A DNA stretch of 10,172 nucleotides from CAZCBD01 sp964496755. Its GTDB lineage: Bacteria; Bacteroidota; Ignavibacteria; Ignavibacteriales; Melioribacteraceae. The notes beneath the pieces are model-generated. The model saw only the letters and a program-made list of their open reading frames with translations, did no database searches and had not been told where the DNA came from. A program made the translations under genes and the position numbers. The stretch lies in assembly GCA_964496755.1 (NCBI GenBank), contig CAZCBD010000101.1, positions 1-10,172 of the forward strand, given 5' to 3'. Positions 1 to 6,903 of the stretch are shown here, one piece after another. Numbering within the stretch: the stretch's first letter is position 1; every line of letters starts with the position of its first letter.

Positions 1-334
1 TGTTTGTCCAAAATATTTTATTATCCGGAATAAAAATATTTTTTGTTAGCTTCCCAATTGAATTTTTTAAAGCTTCTTTTCCCTTAACAAATCCGCTTCT
101 TTTTTTAAGTATCGAATTAGGATCAAATGGATCCGTACGCACAATTTCAATATTATTGTTAATAGCCTCATAGAGAAGCGACATATCATAAGCAAAATAG
201 CTGGACCCACTACCTGTAATAACAGTAGGCTTCCAATTAAAATCGCTCATATATTTGCAAAATTTTAATGTACGTTGAACACCGCTTAATCCCATAGGGG
301 GAAAATAATATGCAATAACAAGAGCTTTAAACAT
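1..334 (-). CDS. GT4-family glycosyltransferase, N-terminal part (cut by window edge)
   Basis: The first 111 codons of a minus-strand gene are visible; it starts with ATG at 334 and is still open at the window edge. The protein opens with a beta strand and loop, MFKALVIAYYFPPMGLSGVQ, the pattern of the N-terminal Rossmann domain of GT4 (GT-B fold) glycosyltransferases: hydrophobic strand, YYFPP, then a glycine-containing loop with GVQR. Further along come a second strand (KPTVIT, about residues 35-40), an SYFAYDMSLL segment (about 45-54), and FIPDNK near residues 101-106, which resembles the FxPDxxxGW segment of this subfamily. Such enzymes transfer a sugar from an NDP-sugar to a lipid, polysaccharide or protein acceptor at the inner face of the membrane. 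The acceptor cannot be told because the sugar-nucleotide domain is missing. The gene follows guaB by 46 bases with no hairpin terminator between, so read-through from guaB is possible. Family assignment is firm; the exact role is unknown. Confidence 0.85.
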   Translation of the reverse strand, partial: MFKALVIAYYFPPMGLSGVQRTLKFCKYMSDFNWKPTVITGSGSSYFAYDMSLLYEAINNNIEIVRTDPFDPNSILKKRSGFVKGKEALKNSIGKLTKNIFIPDNKIFWTN

Positions 335-380
335 TATTCCCAATATATTTTAGAAAAAATAAATTTAGCTTGAATAATAA

Positions 381-1847
381 TTATCTTGAATGATAATTTG
401 GTGATTCTTTTGTAATAATCACATCATGCGGATGACTTTCTCTTAAGCCGGCGGATGAGATTTTCACAAATTTAGCATTATTTTTTAATTCTTCGATAGT
501 AGCGGTACCGCAATAACCCATTGCAGCTCTAAGTCCACCAATAAATTGATAAATTGTATCCGCCACATAACCTTTATAAGGCACTCTGCCTTCTACACCT
601 TCGGGAACTAACTTTTTGATATCATCTTCGGCATCTTGAAAGTATCTATCTTTGCTACCTTTCTGCATAGCCCCTAATGATCCCATACCACGATAAACTT
701 TAAAACTTCTTCCTTCGTACAAAACTTTTTCACCGGGTGCTTCTTCGGTTCCGGCAAGCATACTGCCAATCATAACAGTATCCGCACCGGCAGCAATGGC
801 TTTAGGAACATCGCCGGTTTGCTTTATACCGCCATCGGCAATCAAAGGAATGCCTGTATCTTTTATTGCTTTAGCAACTTCAAAAACGGCTGATAGTTGA
901 GGAACGCCAACACCGGCAACAACACGAGTAGTACAAATTGAGCCTGCGCCAATTCCAACTTTAACAGCATTTACACCTGCATCAATTAAATCCAATGCTG
1001 CTTCGCCCGTTACAATATTTCCTGCAATAATTTGTAAATCGGAATATTTAGCTCTTATTTTTTTTACCATTTCTACAACACCTTGAGAATGTCCGTGGGC
1101 AGTATCTACAACTATCACATCCGCGTGTGCATTAACTAATGCTTCTACTCTCTCCATTGTGTCGGGAGTTACTCCAACGCCGGCACCAACTCTTAATCTT
1201 CCTAAGCTATCCTTGCAAGCATTGGGATATTTTTTCTTTTTCGAAATGTCTTTAAATGTAATTAAACCTTTAAGATATCCTTCGTTATCAACAACAGGTA
1301 ATTTTTCAATTTTGTGTTCTTGCAAAATTAATTCCGCTTGCTCCAAATTTGTACCCACAGGAACCGTAATTAAATTATCTTTTGTCATCACTTCAGATAC
1401 TTTGATTGACATATTCGGTACAAATCTAAGATCGCGATTTGTTAATATTCCAACTAATTTTTGCTCATTATTTACGATTGGAATTCCTGAAATGCGATAT
1501 TTGCTCATAAGATTTTCAGCATCCTGAACCGTTTTATCTACCGTTAAAGTAATCGGTTTGTGAATCATCCCGCTTTCGGATCTTTTCACTTTATCTACTT
1601 CATCCGCCTGTGCTTCTATAGACATATTTTTATGAACAATACCAATACCACCTTGTGCTGCCATTGCAATTGCCATTTCCGCTTCGGTTACGGTATCCAT
1701 TGCAGCCGAAAGAAACGGGATATTTAATTCTATTTCCGTTGTTAATCTGGCAGATAAATTTGCATTTCTCGGTAATACACTTGATTTTAATGGCACTAAC
1801 AATACGTCATCAAATGTTACTCCTTCATAAATAATTTTTTTATCCAT
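381..1847 (-). CDS. guaB: Inosine-5'-monophosphate dehydrogenase
   Basis: IMPDH oxidises IMP to XMP with NAD+, the committed step to GMP, in the cytoplasm as a tetramer. The protein has 488 residues, the usual bacterial length, and all landmarks are present. The N-terminal barrel begins with TFDDVLLVP (residues 11-19). Two CBS domains are inserted at about 95-205 (HKPITLTVD, ISGIPIVNN, EVMTKDNLITV, KLPVVDNEG). The barrel resumes with GAGVGV and VDTAHGHS (248-255). The catalytic loop is GSICTTR with Cys305 as nucleophile, IADGGI (336-341) binds the IMP phosphate region, and the flap contains RYFQ with Arg401 as the likely general base. The start is ATG at 1847, preceded by AGAGGA at good spacing. 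It lies 138 bases after recX, behind its own probable promoter and a dyad symmetry (see those entries), so it is probably transcribed separately from the recA operon. Nothing is missing or broken. Confidence 0.98.
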   Translation of the reverse strand: MDKKIIYEGVTFDDVLLVPLKSSVLPRNANLSARLTTEIELNIPFLSAAMDTVTEAEMAIAMAAQGGIGIVHKNMSIEAQADEVDKVKRSESGMIHKPITLTVDKTVQDAENLMSKYRISGIPIVNNEQKLVGILTNRDLRFVPNMSIKVSEVMTKDNLITVPVGTNLEQAELILQEHKIEKLPVVDNEGYLKGLITFKDISKKKKYPNACKDSLGRLRVGAGVGVTPDTMERVEALVNAHADVIVVDTAHGHSQGVVEMVKKIRAKYSDLQIIAGNIVTGEAALDLIDAGVNAVKVGIGAGSICTTRVVAGVGVPQLSAVFEVAKAIKDTGIPLIADGGIKQTGDVPKAIAAGADTVMIGSMLAGTEEAPGEKVLYEGRSFKVYRGMGSLGAMQKGSKDRYFQDAEDDIKKLVPEGVEGRVPYKGYVADTIYQFIGGLRAAMGYCGTATIEELKNNAKFVKISSAGLRESHPHDVIITKESPNYHSR

Positions 1848-1865
1848 AATTTCCTCTTATTAAAA

Positions 1866-1884
1866 AAGATCACTAAATGATCTT
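1866..1884 (-). promoter_or_regulatory. Perfect dyad in the guaB leader: operator, 5' stem-loop or attenuator
   Basis: A perfect 7-bp inverted repeat, AAGATCA / TGATCTT, is separated by 5 bases. On the guaB strand its right arm runs into a TTTTTT tract, and the guaB SD follows within about 10 bases. It begins just downstream of the probable -10 element, so it would sit at or near the transcription start. Three readings fit: an operator for a dimeric repressor, a stabilising hairpin at the 5' end of the mRNA, or a weak terminator/attenuator (short stem, low G+C). The sequence alone does not decide between them. Confidence 0.5.
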
Positions 1885-1886
1885 CG

Positions 1887-1916
1887 TTTATATATTATCT
1901 GATTTTTCTATCTCAA
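1887..1916 (-). promoter_or_regulatory. Probable sigma70-type promoter of guaB
   Basis: On the minus strand, TTGAGA (1911-1916) lies 18 bases upstream of TATAAA (1887-1892). The overlapping TATATA (1889-1894) would give a 16-base spacer instead. Either gives a start near 1880, about 35 bases before the guaB ATG. The region is very AT-rich, so chance matches are possible, but the -35 match and the position in the only sizeable gap between recX and guaB support it. Confidence 0.5.
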
Positions 1917-1985
1917 AAAGAATAAAATTATTTAAGATTTAAAGATATTAAAAGTGAATTTCAATACCAAATATTCGAATAAGTT

Positions 1986-2642
1986 TTAGAGTTGTTGATT
2001 TTGTTTTAATACGTCCAGAGCTTTTTTTATTATATCATATTCAAAACCCTTATATGCCAAATGTGCCATTATTTTAGTTTTAATTTCCTTCTCGTTAAAT
2101 TTCTTTCCGGATTCCAATTGTTTTTTCTTTTTTAGAACTAAATCCATTGCCTTTTTTAATTCGTTTTCTTCTGAAGAATATTTTTTAAAAACATATTCAA
2201 TTAATTCCCCTTTAATTCCTTTTTTCAACAAATCGAATCTGATCTTATTTCTACTTTTTTTTGTGTTTTCAATTGCATGCAAAAAATATTTTTCCGCAAA
2301 TTTTCTATCATCCAAATATTTTTTTTCACTTAAATAATTAATAGCTATTCGTATAATCTTTTCAGAAAAATTTTTCTTTTTAAGCTTAATTTCAATTTCT
2401 TTTTTAGAATGATCTCGGGCGGATAAAAAAAGAAGAGCTTTTTCTTTTGCGGAAAAAAGCTCTTCTTCATAATTAATTTTTTTTAAATCATTTTTGGAAA
2501 TAAAATTTTTGAAAATAGAATTTAACTTTAAATAAATATCGTAATGTATTTTTAAAGTTTCATTAGAAGATAATTCCAAAAAAACAAAACGACCTTTTTT
2601 AGAAAGATTTTTAATTTCTATTTTATTATTTTCGGTTTTCAA
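1986..2642 (-). CDS. recX: Regulatory protein RecX
   Basis: RecX binds RecA filaments and limits their extension and activity. The 218-residue product shows the family pattern of repeated three-helix units: ARDHSKKEIEIKLKKK (about 75-90), then YLDDRKFAEKYF (about 110-121) followed by KKSRNKIRFDLLKKGI (about 128-143), and a third unit near the end, MAHLAYKGFEYDIIKKAL. The central Y-L-[DN]-D-xx-FA and R-I-x-x-[DE]-L-xx-KGI elements are the most conserved part of RecX. The start is TTG at 2642: a TAA lies in frame two codons upstream and there is no ATG in the N-terminal stretch. The SD is weak, and the gene starts 15 bases after the recA stop, so translation is probably helped by coupling to recA. 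The protein is extremely lysine-rich, as expected from the base composition. No terminator hairpin is obvious after it. Confidence 0.93.
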   Translation of the reverse strand: MKTENNKIEIKNLSKKGRFVFLELSSNETLKIHYDIYLKLNSIFKNFISKNDLKKINYEEELFSAKEKALLFLSARDHSKKEIEIKLKKKNFSEKIIRIAINYLSEKKYLDDRKFAEKYFLHAIENTKKSRNKIRFDLLKKGIKGELIEYVFKKYSSEENELKKAMDLVLKKKKQLESGKKFNEKEIKTKIMAHLAYKGFEYDIIKKALDVLKQNQQL

Positions 2643-2657
2643 AAATTATTTTTCAGA

Positions 2658-3680
2658 TTATTTTTGATCAATTTCAACTTCATCTGATGGAATTAAACCA
2701 ACAGCTTTCATAACTTCCGATTTTAGATTTTCAAAAATATCTTTGTTTTCAATTAAAGCATTCCTAAATTGCTCTTTACCTTGGAAACGATCTTCGCCAT
2801 AAGTAAACCACGCCCCGCTTTTTTTAACAATTTTTTTATCAACCGATAACTCTATTAAATCGCCTTCAACGCTAATTCCGTGATTATACATTATGTCAAA
2901 TTCAACCTGTTTAAATGGCGGAGCAACTTTGTTTTTTACTATTTTTATTTTTGTTCTATTTCCAACTACTTCATCACCATTTTTGATTGCGGCAATTCTT
3001 CTAATATCCATTCTCAAGGAAGCATAGAATTTAAGAGCATTTCCGCCCGTAGTGGTTTCCGGATTTCCAAACATCACGCCGATTTTACTGCGAAGCTGAT
3101 TTGTAAAAATAACAGAAGTTCTTGATTTACTAATTACACCGGTTAACTTTCTTAAAGCTTGGGACATTAGCCTAGCTTGAACTCCCATTTGGGCATCGCC
3201 CATATCGCCTTCAAGTTCAGAACGAGGTACAAGTGCAGCTACAGAATCTACAACAATAATATCGAGTGCATTACTTCTAACAAGTGTGTCAACTATTTCC
3301 AAAGCTTGTTCACCATAATCGGGTTGAGATAGTAAAAGATTATTAGTATCTACGCCTAATCTTTTAGCATAGTTAACATCCAATGCATGCTCAACATCGA
3401 TAAAAGCAGCTAATCCACCACTTTTTTGGGCTTCAGCAATTGTATGCAAACAAATTGTTGTTTTACCGGAAGATTCAGGTCCGTAAATTTCAATAATTCT
3501 TCCTCTGGGAATTCCACCGATCCCGATAGCACTATCTAAAGAAATGGAACCGGTTGAAATTGCCTCGACTTTGTTAATAACTCCATCGCCTAATTTCATA
3601 ATTGCGCCTTTTCCATATTCCTTTTCTATCGATGAAATAGCATCTTCTAATGTTTTAAGTCTCGGGTCTTTTTCGGCCAT
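2658..3680 (-). CDS. recA: Recombinase RecA
   Basis: RecA forms ATP-dependent filaments on single-stranded DNA, performs strand exchange and promotes LexA self-cleavage where LexA exists. From the chosen start the protein has 340 residues. Visible elements are the Walker A motif GPESSGKT (67-74), the catalytic glutamate in IDVEHALD (Glu97), the Walker B strand IIVVD (Asp145), and the L2 DNA-binding region beginning TNQLRSKIG with the allosteric Gln195. The C-terminal domain ends in an acidic tail (PSDEVEID). The open frame extends to a TTG at 3692, but that TTG overlaps the SD itself: GGAGGAA occupies 3684-3690 and is followed directly by two tandem ATGs. The second ATG (3680) has the better spacing and gives the standard MAEKDPRL start; the first (3683) adds only one Met. 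The gene lies 31 bases after thpR and 15 before recX. I see neither CTGT-N8-ACAG nor GAAC-N4-GTTC in the gap before it, so SOS control is not evident here. Confidence 0.98.
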   Translation of the reverse strand: MAEKDPRLKTLEDAISSIEKEYGKGAIMKLGDGVINKVEAISTGSISLDSAIGIGGIPRGRIIEIYGPESSGKTTICLHTIAEAQKSGGLAAFIDVEHALDVNYAKRLGVDTNNLLLSQPDYGEQALEIVDTLVRSNALDIIVVDSVAALVPRSELEGDMGDAQMGVQARLMSQALRKLTGVISKSRTSVIFTNQLRSKIGVMFGNPETTTGGNALKFYASLRMDIRRIAAIKNGDEVVGNRTKIKIVKNKVAPPFKQVEFDIMYNHGISVEGDLIELSVDKKIVKKSGAWFTYGEDRFQGKEQFRNALIENKDIFENLKSEVMKAVGLIPSDEVEIDQK

Positions 3681-3683
3681 CAT

Positions 3684-3690
3684 TTCCTCC
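3684..3690 (-). promoter_or_regulatory. recA ribosome binding site (decides the start)
   Basis: GGAGGAA on the minus strand lies immediately before two consecutive ATG codons. It rules out the upstream in-frame TTG at 3692, which overlaps it, and gives about 5 bases from GGAGG to the second ATG. It is among the strongest SD sequences in the window, in keeping with high RecA expression. Confidence 0.85.
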
Positions 3691-3705
3691 AATATTTATT
3701 TTAAT

Positions 3706-3734
3706 ATTATATTATTTTAATTCAAATTTTTTAA
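3706..3734 (-). promoter_or_regulatory. Possible internal promoter for recA-recX
   Basis: A perfect TATAAT (3706-3711, minus strand) lies just after the thpR stop codon, with TTAAAA 17 bases upstream (3729-3734) inside the last codons of thpR. It would give a start about 20 bases before the recA ATG. The -35 matches TTGACA at only 4 of 6 positions and the local sequence is nearly all A/T, so this is a moderate suggestion only. An internal promoter would let recA be made independently of the upstream lipid and purine genes. Confidence 0.35.
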
Positions 3735-4281
3735 GCTCGGTATATTCTGACCCTGTGGGTTTCAATTCACTTTTAATCAGATAAACTTCTTTAACATCAA
3801 ATTCCAAATCTTCGTAATAGTAATTCTTAAACTCGTTTAATTTATCAAAATCCTCATTTCCTTTAATTCTTAGCAAAGTTAAATGCGGTTTGAATTTTTT
3901 ATTGTTTGTATTGAAACTTATATTAATATTTTCCGAAATATTTTCAAAAATAATATTCAGATTTTCGTTTTTTCTAATTTGAACCCATAATATTTTAGGT
4001 TCCCTATATTTATAGAAAAGTTCGAACCGCCCAAAAGAAAGTTTGAATTTTTTTATCCCTTCAAGTGCCTTTTCAATAGTTGAACATAAGTTATTCAAAT
4101 CATTTTTTTTCACATTACCAAAGAATTTTATGGTTAAGTGAAGTTTTTTCTTTTTTTCCCATTTAGGGGGATTCTGGGTACCGTAAATTTCATCTCTTGT
4201 TTTAATTATTTCATCCAAAACATTTTCAGGGATTTTTATTGCAAGAAAAAGTCTGAATGTTTCGGATGAATTAATCGTCAT
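3712..4281 (-). CDS. thpR: RNA 2',3'-cyclic phosphodiesterase (2'-5' RNA ligase family)
   Basis: Enzymes of this family open 2',3'-cyclic phosphate RNA ends to 2'-phosphate, and some show reversible 2'-5' ligase activity in vitro. The 189-residue protein has the two catalytic HxTx motifs of the 2H phosphoesterase fold: HLTI at 48-51, followed by KFFGNV, and HLTL at 133-136 within KPHLTLLR. The N-terminal FRLFLAIKIPENV matches the usual family opening (R-x-F-x-A-I). The length is normal. The ATG start overlaps the end of cinA by 11 bases, with no strong SD, so it is likely translated by coupling. The cinA-thpR(ligT)-recA order is known from other bacteria, including Deinococcus. The physiological RNA substrate of bacterial ThpR is still unclear. 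Confidence 0.93.
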   Translation of the reverse strand: MTINSSETFRLFLAIKIPENVLDEIIKTRDEIYGTQNPPKWEKKKKLHLTIKFFGNVKKNDLNNLCSTIEKALEGIKKFKLSFGRFELFYKYREPKILWVQIRKNENLNIIFENISENINISFNTNNKKFKPHLTLLRIKGNEDFDKLNEFKNYYYEDLEFDVKEVYLIKSELKPTGSEYTELKKFELK

Positions 4282-5524
4282 AAGAAATGCCTAAAATATT
4301 TCTTCGAATCATTTCTAAGGCAGCTTGTGAAGTTCTGTCTTTATTAAGTAGCCGATCGCCTGAAAATTTAAATTGGCGTGCGGTACAAATTTTTTCATCG
4401 CAATAACCAATGTAAACTAATCCGACAGGCTTATTTGGTGTTGCTCCGGTTGGCCCCATAATTCCTGTGGTCGCAATTCCAATATCGGTTCCGGAAGTTG
4501 CCCGCACTCCTTCAGCCATTTGCTGGGCCACTTGCAAACTTACGGCACCGTATTTTTCAAGCATATCTTCATCAACACCTAATTCTTCGACTTTAGAACC
4601 ATTGCTATATGAAATTATTGCTCTTTCAAAATATTCGGAAGAGCCGCTGATATTTGTCAATCTGTTGGCCACCAATCCACCTGTACAGGATTCGGCAACG
4701 GCAATTTTCAATTGCCTATCAACAAGTAATCTTCCCACAATTTCCTCTAAATTTTGTTCGTTGGTTCCGTAAATAAATCTTCCCGCTATAGAACGGATTT
4801 TTTGTTCAACAACCATTAATCTTTCTTCAGCATCATTTTCGGAAAAGCCTTCCGTAGTAATTCTAATTTTTACACCGAATTGATTTGGAAGATATGCAAT
4901 TTTTGCAATTGGTAATTCATTAATTTTACCCAACAATTCATAAAGAGTTGATTCGGGTATTCCGGTAGTAAGTAAAGTTTTAATTCGTAAAACTTTTTCT
5001 TTTTCAATATTTAATTCGTGTAATTTCGGTATAACAATTTTCGAAAACATCTCTTTCATTTCAAAAGGAACCCCGGGCATGGCAATTAAAATTTTTCCGT
5101 TATTATTTATCCATATTCCGGGAGCTGTACCAACAATATTAGAAATGGGTTCGGCATTTGCGGGCAGCAAAGCTTGCTCTTCGTTTACTTTTGTTATTTT
5201 ACGTCCGCGACTTGCAAATAATTCTTTTATATGTTCCAAAGCATTTTTATTAATAATTAATTCAGTGTTAAAGCATTCAACAATTGCTTTTTTTGTTACA
5301 TCATCATGGGTAGGTCCTAATCCGCCGGTCATAATTGTTAGATCGTATTTATCCATGGATTTTTGTATTTCGGAAATAATAATTTCTTTTTCATCCGGAA
5401 TTATTAAGGAACCTTGTACCCTGATTTGTTCCGAAGTTAATTTTTGTGAAATATAAACTGCGTTAGTATTTACTGTTTGACCAATTAACAATTCATCGCC
5501 AATTGCAATTATGTTTGCTTTCAT
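4271..5524 (-). CDS. cinA: CinA: molybdopterin-binding-like domain plus nicotinamide-nucleotide amidase
   Basis: This is full-length, two-domain CinA of 417 residues. The N-terminal domain (about 1-170) has the MoaB/MoeA-like fold, with IGDELLIGQTVNTN (8-21), TGGLGPTHDDVT (66-77) and AMPGVPFEMK (148-157); in CinA this domain is linked to ADP-ribose/nucleotide pyrophosphatase activity. A middle region (about 175-255) precedes the C-terminal PncC domain (about 258-415), which deamidates nicotinamide mononucleotide to nicotinate mononucleotide in NAD recycling. Its landmarks are AESCTGG (277-283, probable nucleophile Ser279), ISYSNGSKVEELGV (304-317) and TGIMGPTGATPNKPVG (353-368). The commonly seen A/SGIAGPxGG is here TGIMGPTGA, a mild variant. 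The start is ATG at 5524 with no clear SD, 24 bases after pgpA; the 3' end overlaps thpR by 11 bases. Linkage to recA was first noticed through competence and DNA damage regulation in Gram-positive bacteria, but nothing here shows competence control. Confidence 0.96.
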   Translation of the reverse strand: MKANIIAIGDELLIGQTVNTNAVYISQKLTSEQIRVQGSLIIPDEKEIIISEIQKSMDKYDLTIMTGGLGPTHDDVTKKAIVECFNTELIINKNALEHIKELFASRGRKITKVNEEQALLPANAEPISNIVGTAPGIWINNNGKILIAMPGVPFEMKEMFSKIVIPKLHELNIEKEKVLRIKTLLTTGIPESTLYELLGKINELPIAKIAYLPNQFGVKIRITTEGFSENDAEERLMVVEQKIRSIAGRFIYGTNEQNLEEIVGRLLVDRQLKIAVAESCTGGLVANRLTNISGSSEYFERAIISYSNGSKVEELGVDEDMLEKYGAVSLQVAQQMAEGVRATSGTDIGIATTGIMGPTGATPNKPVGLVYIGYCDEKICTARQFKFSGDRLLNKDRTSQAALEMIRRNILGISYDD

Positions 5525-5548
5525 AATATTGTTGTGTTGTGGTAAAAA

Positions 5549-5998
5549 TTATTGATTAATAAAATATATAATAATATGTGAAATAATTAAAGTATAAATT
5601 CCGGCTAAAACATCGTCCAACATTATTCCAAGTCCACCTTTTATTTTCTCGATTTGCTTAATAGGATAAGGTTTTATAATATCAAAAAACCGCCATAAAA
5701 TAAAAGTTATAATATAGTTAATTAAAGAAAAGGGAATAAAGATAAAACTAATCCAGGTTCCGAGCATTTCATCTATTGTACATTGCTTCGGATCTTTCCC
5801 AAATTGACTTTCAAATTTATCGGCAAGAAAAATTCCATATATAAATGTTAGTAAAATTAACGGAATTAAAAATATAATATTATTAAAACCCGGAATAAAG
5901 AGAAATAAAATTGCGGGAATGCTTCCAAATGTGCCGGGAGCAAATGGAATAAATCCAAATAAAAAACTTGAACCGATTATTTTTTCAAATTTGTTCAA
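5549..5998 (-). CDS. pgpA: Phosphatidylglycerophosphatase A
   Basis: PgpA removes the phosphate from phosphatidylglycerol phosphate to give phosphatidylglycerol, directly after the PgsA step encoded just upstream. The 149-residue membrane protein has the family signatures: FAPGTFGS (19-26), TIDEMLGTW with Asp75/Glu76 (74-82), WRFFDIIKPYPI (102-113) and GGLGIMLDDVLAG (121-133) with paired aspartates 128-129. Hydrophobic segments lie between them at about 28-58, 82-102 and 130-148. The start must be TTG at 5998: an in-frame TGA lies five codons upstream, and no usable ATG or GTG occurs before the first motif. The SD is poor. The pgsA stop is 15 bases upstream, so coupling is likely. The short perfect repeat TGAGT-AA-ACTCA lies between the two genes and may fold at the pgpA start. 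Confidence 0.93.
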   Translation of the reverse strand: MNKFEKIIGSSFLFGFIPFAPGTFGSIPAILFLFIPGFNNIIFLIPLILLTFIYGIFLADKFESQFGKDPKQCTIDEMLGTWISFIFIPFSLINYIITFILWRFFDIIKPYPIKQIEKIKGGLGIMLDDVLAGIYTLIISHIIIYFINQ

Positions 5999-6013
5999 AC
6001 TTGAGTAAACTCA

Positions 6014-6610
6014 TTATTTATTGAAAGTAAATATTTTTTTTAATAGTGATTTGTTTCTAGCCAAATATCTAAATCCGGTATAAAGCGTAAAGATGGTAAT
6101 GAATAGCATAATAAAATAATATGCGGTTGGATTAGAAAGTGTTTCGAAAAATTCTAAATTGTTAGAATAAAAGGGTTCGATTGTTGAGACTGCATACATC
6201 AATAATAAATAATATAAAAAGGCCATCTGAAAAAAGGTTTTCCATTTTGCAAGTCTGCTTGTAGCAAATGCATGTTTGTTATAATCAGCATAAAAACGAA
6301 GAGCGGTAATTAATAAATCTCTGAAAACAATAATTGCAACCATCCAATATTCTAATACTCCTAAATAACAAAATGCAAAAAAAGTGGTGGAAGTTAAAAT
6401 CTTGTCGGCTAAAGGATCCATAAATTTGCCCCATTCGGTAATGTAGTTAAATTTACGGGCAAGCCAGCCATCATACCAATCCGTTAAAGCTGCAATTATA
6501 AAAATACCAACTGAAATTTGCTTATAAAGAGGATCCTCCATTAAGAAAAAAAATAAAAATATCGGAGTTAAAACAATACGTGCAACAGTAAGCTGATTTG
6601 GTAAAGTCAT
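6014..6610 (-). CDS. pgsA: CDP-diacylglycerol-glycerol-3-phosphate 3-phosphatidyltransferase
   Basis: PgsA condenses CDP-diacylglycerol with glycerol-3-phosphate to phosphatidylglycerol phosphate at the inner membrane. The protein (198 residues from the chosen start) opens with MTLPNQLTVARIVLTP, typical of PgsA. It carries the complete CDP-alcohol phosphotransferase motif DxxDGxxAR-x8-GxxxDxxxD: D44, D47, G48, A51, R52, G61, D65 and D69. About five or six hydrophobic segments follow the family layout. The frame is open to a TTG at 6625, but the ATG at 6610 is clearly better. It forms an ATGA overlap with the DUF971 stop codon and has GGAG (6618-6621) seven bases upstream, and the N-terminus then aligns with other PgsA proteins. 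The next gene, pgpA, catalyses the following reaction. Confidence 0.96.
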   Translation of the reverse strand: MTLPNQLTVARIVLTPIFLFFFLMEDPLYKQISVGIFIIAALTDWYDGWLARKFNYITEWGKFMDPLADKILTSTTFFAFCYLGVLEYWMVAIIVFRDLLITALRFYADYNKHAFATSRLAKWKTFFQMAFLYYLLLMYAVSTIEPFYSNNLEFFETLSNPTAYYFIMLFITIFTLYTGFRYLARNKSLLKKIFTFNK

Positions 6611-6903
6611 TTCACAGCTCCACAAATTCTTTTTAGATATTTGAATTCGTAAATTCCCATATCATGATTATCACTCCAAATAATTTTAATTGCATAATTG
6701 CCAACAGGAATTATTTTTTTTATTGTAATTTTTTCAGTTGAATAAATCGGAATTATATCCGCTGTATTATTTTCTTTTTCGCAAACAGCACAGGGACAAT
6801 TAAATCTTAAATTAGCCAACTTTATCAAAGATTCAGATTTATTGTCCCATTCAATTTTCAGATTATCATCTACAATTGAAATATGTACCGGAAAATCAGA
6901 CAA
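6607..6903 (-). CDS. DUF971-domain (GBBH-like N-terminal) zinc-site protein
   Basis: This small protein is a stand-alone DUF971 domain (PF06155), the fold at the N-terminus of gamma-butyrobetaine hydroxylases. Visible are LKIEWDN (16-22), LANLRFNCPCAVC (29-41) and the C-terminal block HDMGIYEFKYLKRIC (80-94). Cys36, Cys38 and Cys41 with His80 have the same spacing as the zinc ligands I recall for human BBOX1, so a bound zinc is likely. No oxygenase domain follows. The true function is unknown; in other bacteria DUF971 is sometimes joined or adjacent to Mrp/ApbC-type Fe-S proteins. Start choice: the frame is open to a GTG at 6948 and an ATG at 6933, both inside purC. TTG at 6903 has GGAG six bases upstream, gives 98 residues starting MSDFPVHI, and overlaps the purC end by only 8 bases. 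The other end overlaps pgsA by 4 bases (ATGA). Family call firm, start likely. Confidence 0.85.
   Translation of the reverse strand: MSDFPVHISIVDDNLKIEWDNKSESLIKLANLRFNCPCAVCEKENNTADIIPIYSTEKITIKKIIPVGNYAIKIIWSDNHDMGIYEFKYLKRICGAVK

Noticed and set aside
1159..1527. Plus-strand open frame of 122 codons inside guaB
   Set aside because: It lies wholly within guaB on the opposite strand, and its protein shows no domain or normal composition. It is a shadow of guaB codon use.
1972..1981. TATTCGAATA palindrome after recX, considered as a terminator or operator
   Set aside because: It has no loop or T-tract, and a 10-bp A/T-rich palindrome is expected by chance in such DNA.
2880..3125. Plus-strand open frame of 81 codons inside recA
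   Set aside because: Antisense to the highly conserved recA core, aromatic-rich low-complexity translation, no recognisable family.
4467..5456. Two plus-strand open frames (101 and 125 codons) inside cinA
   Set aside because: Both are antisense shadows within intact cinA, and their translations resemble no protein family.
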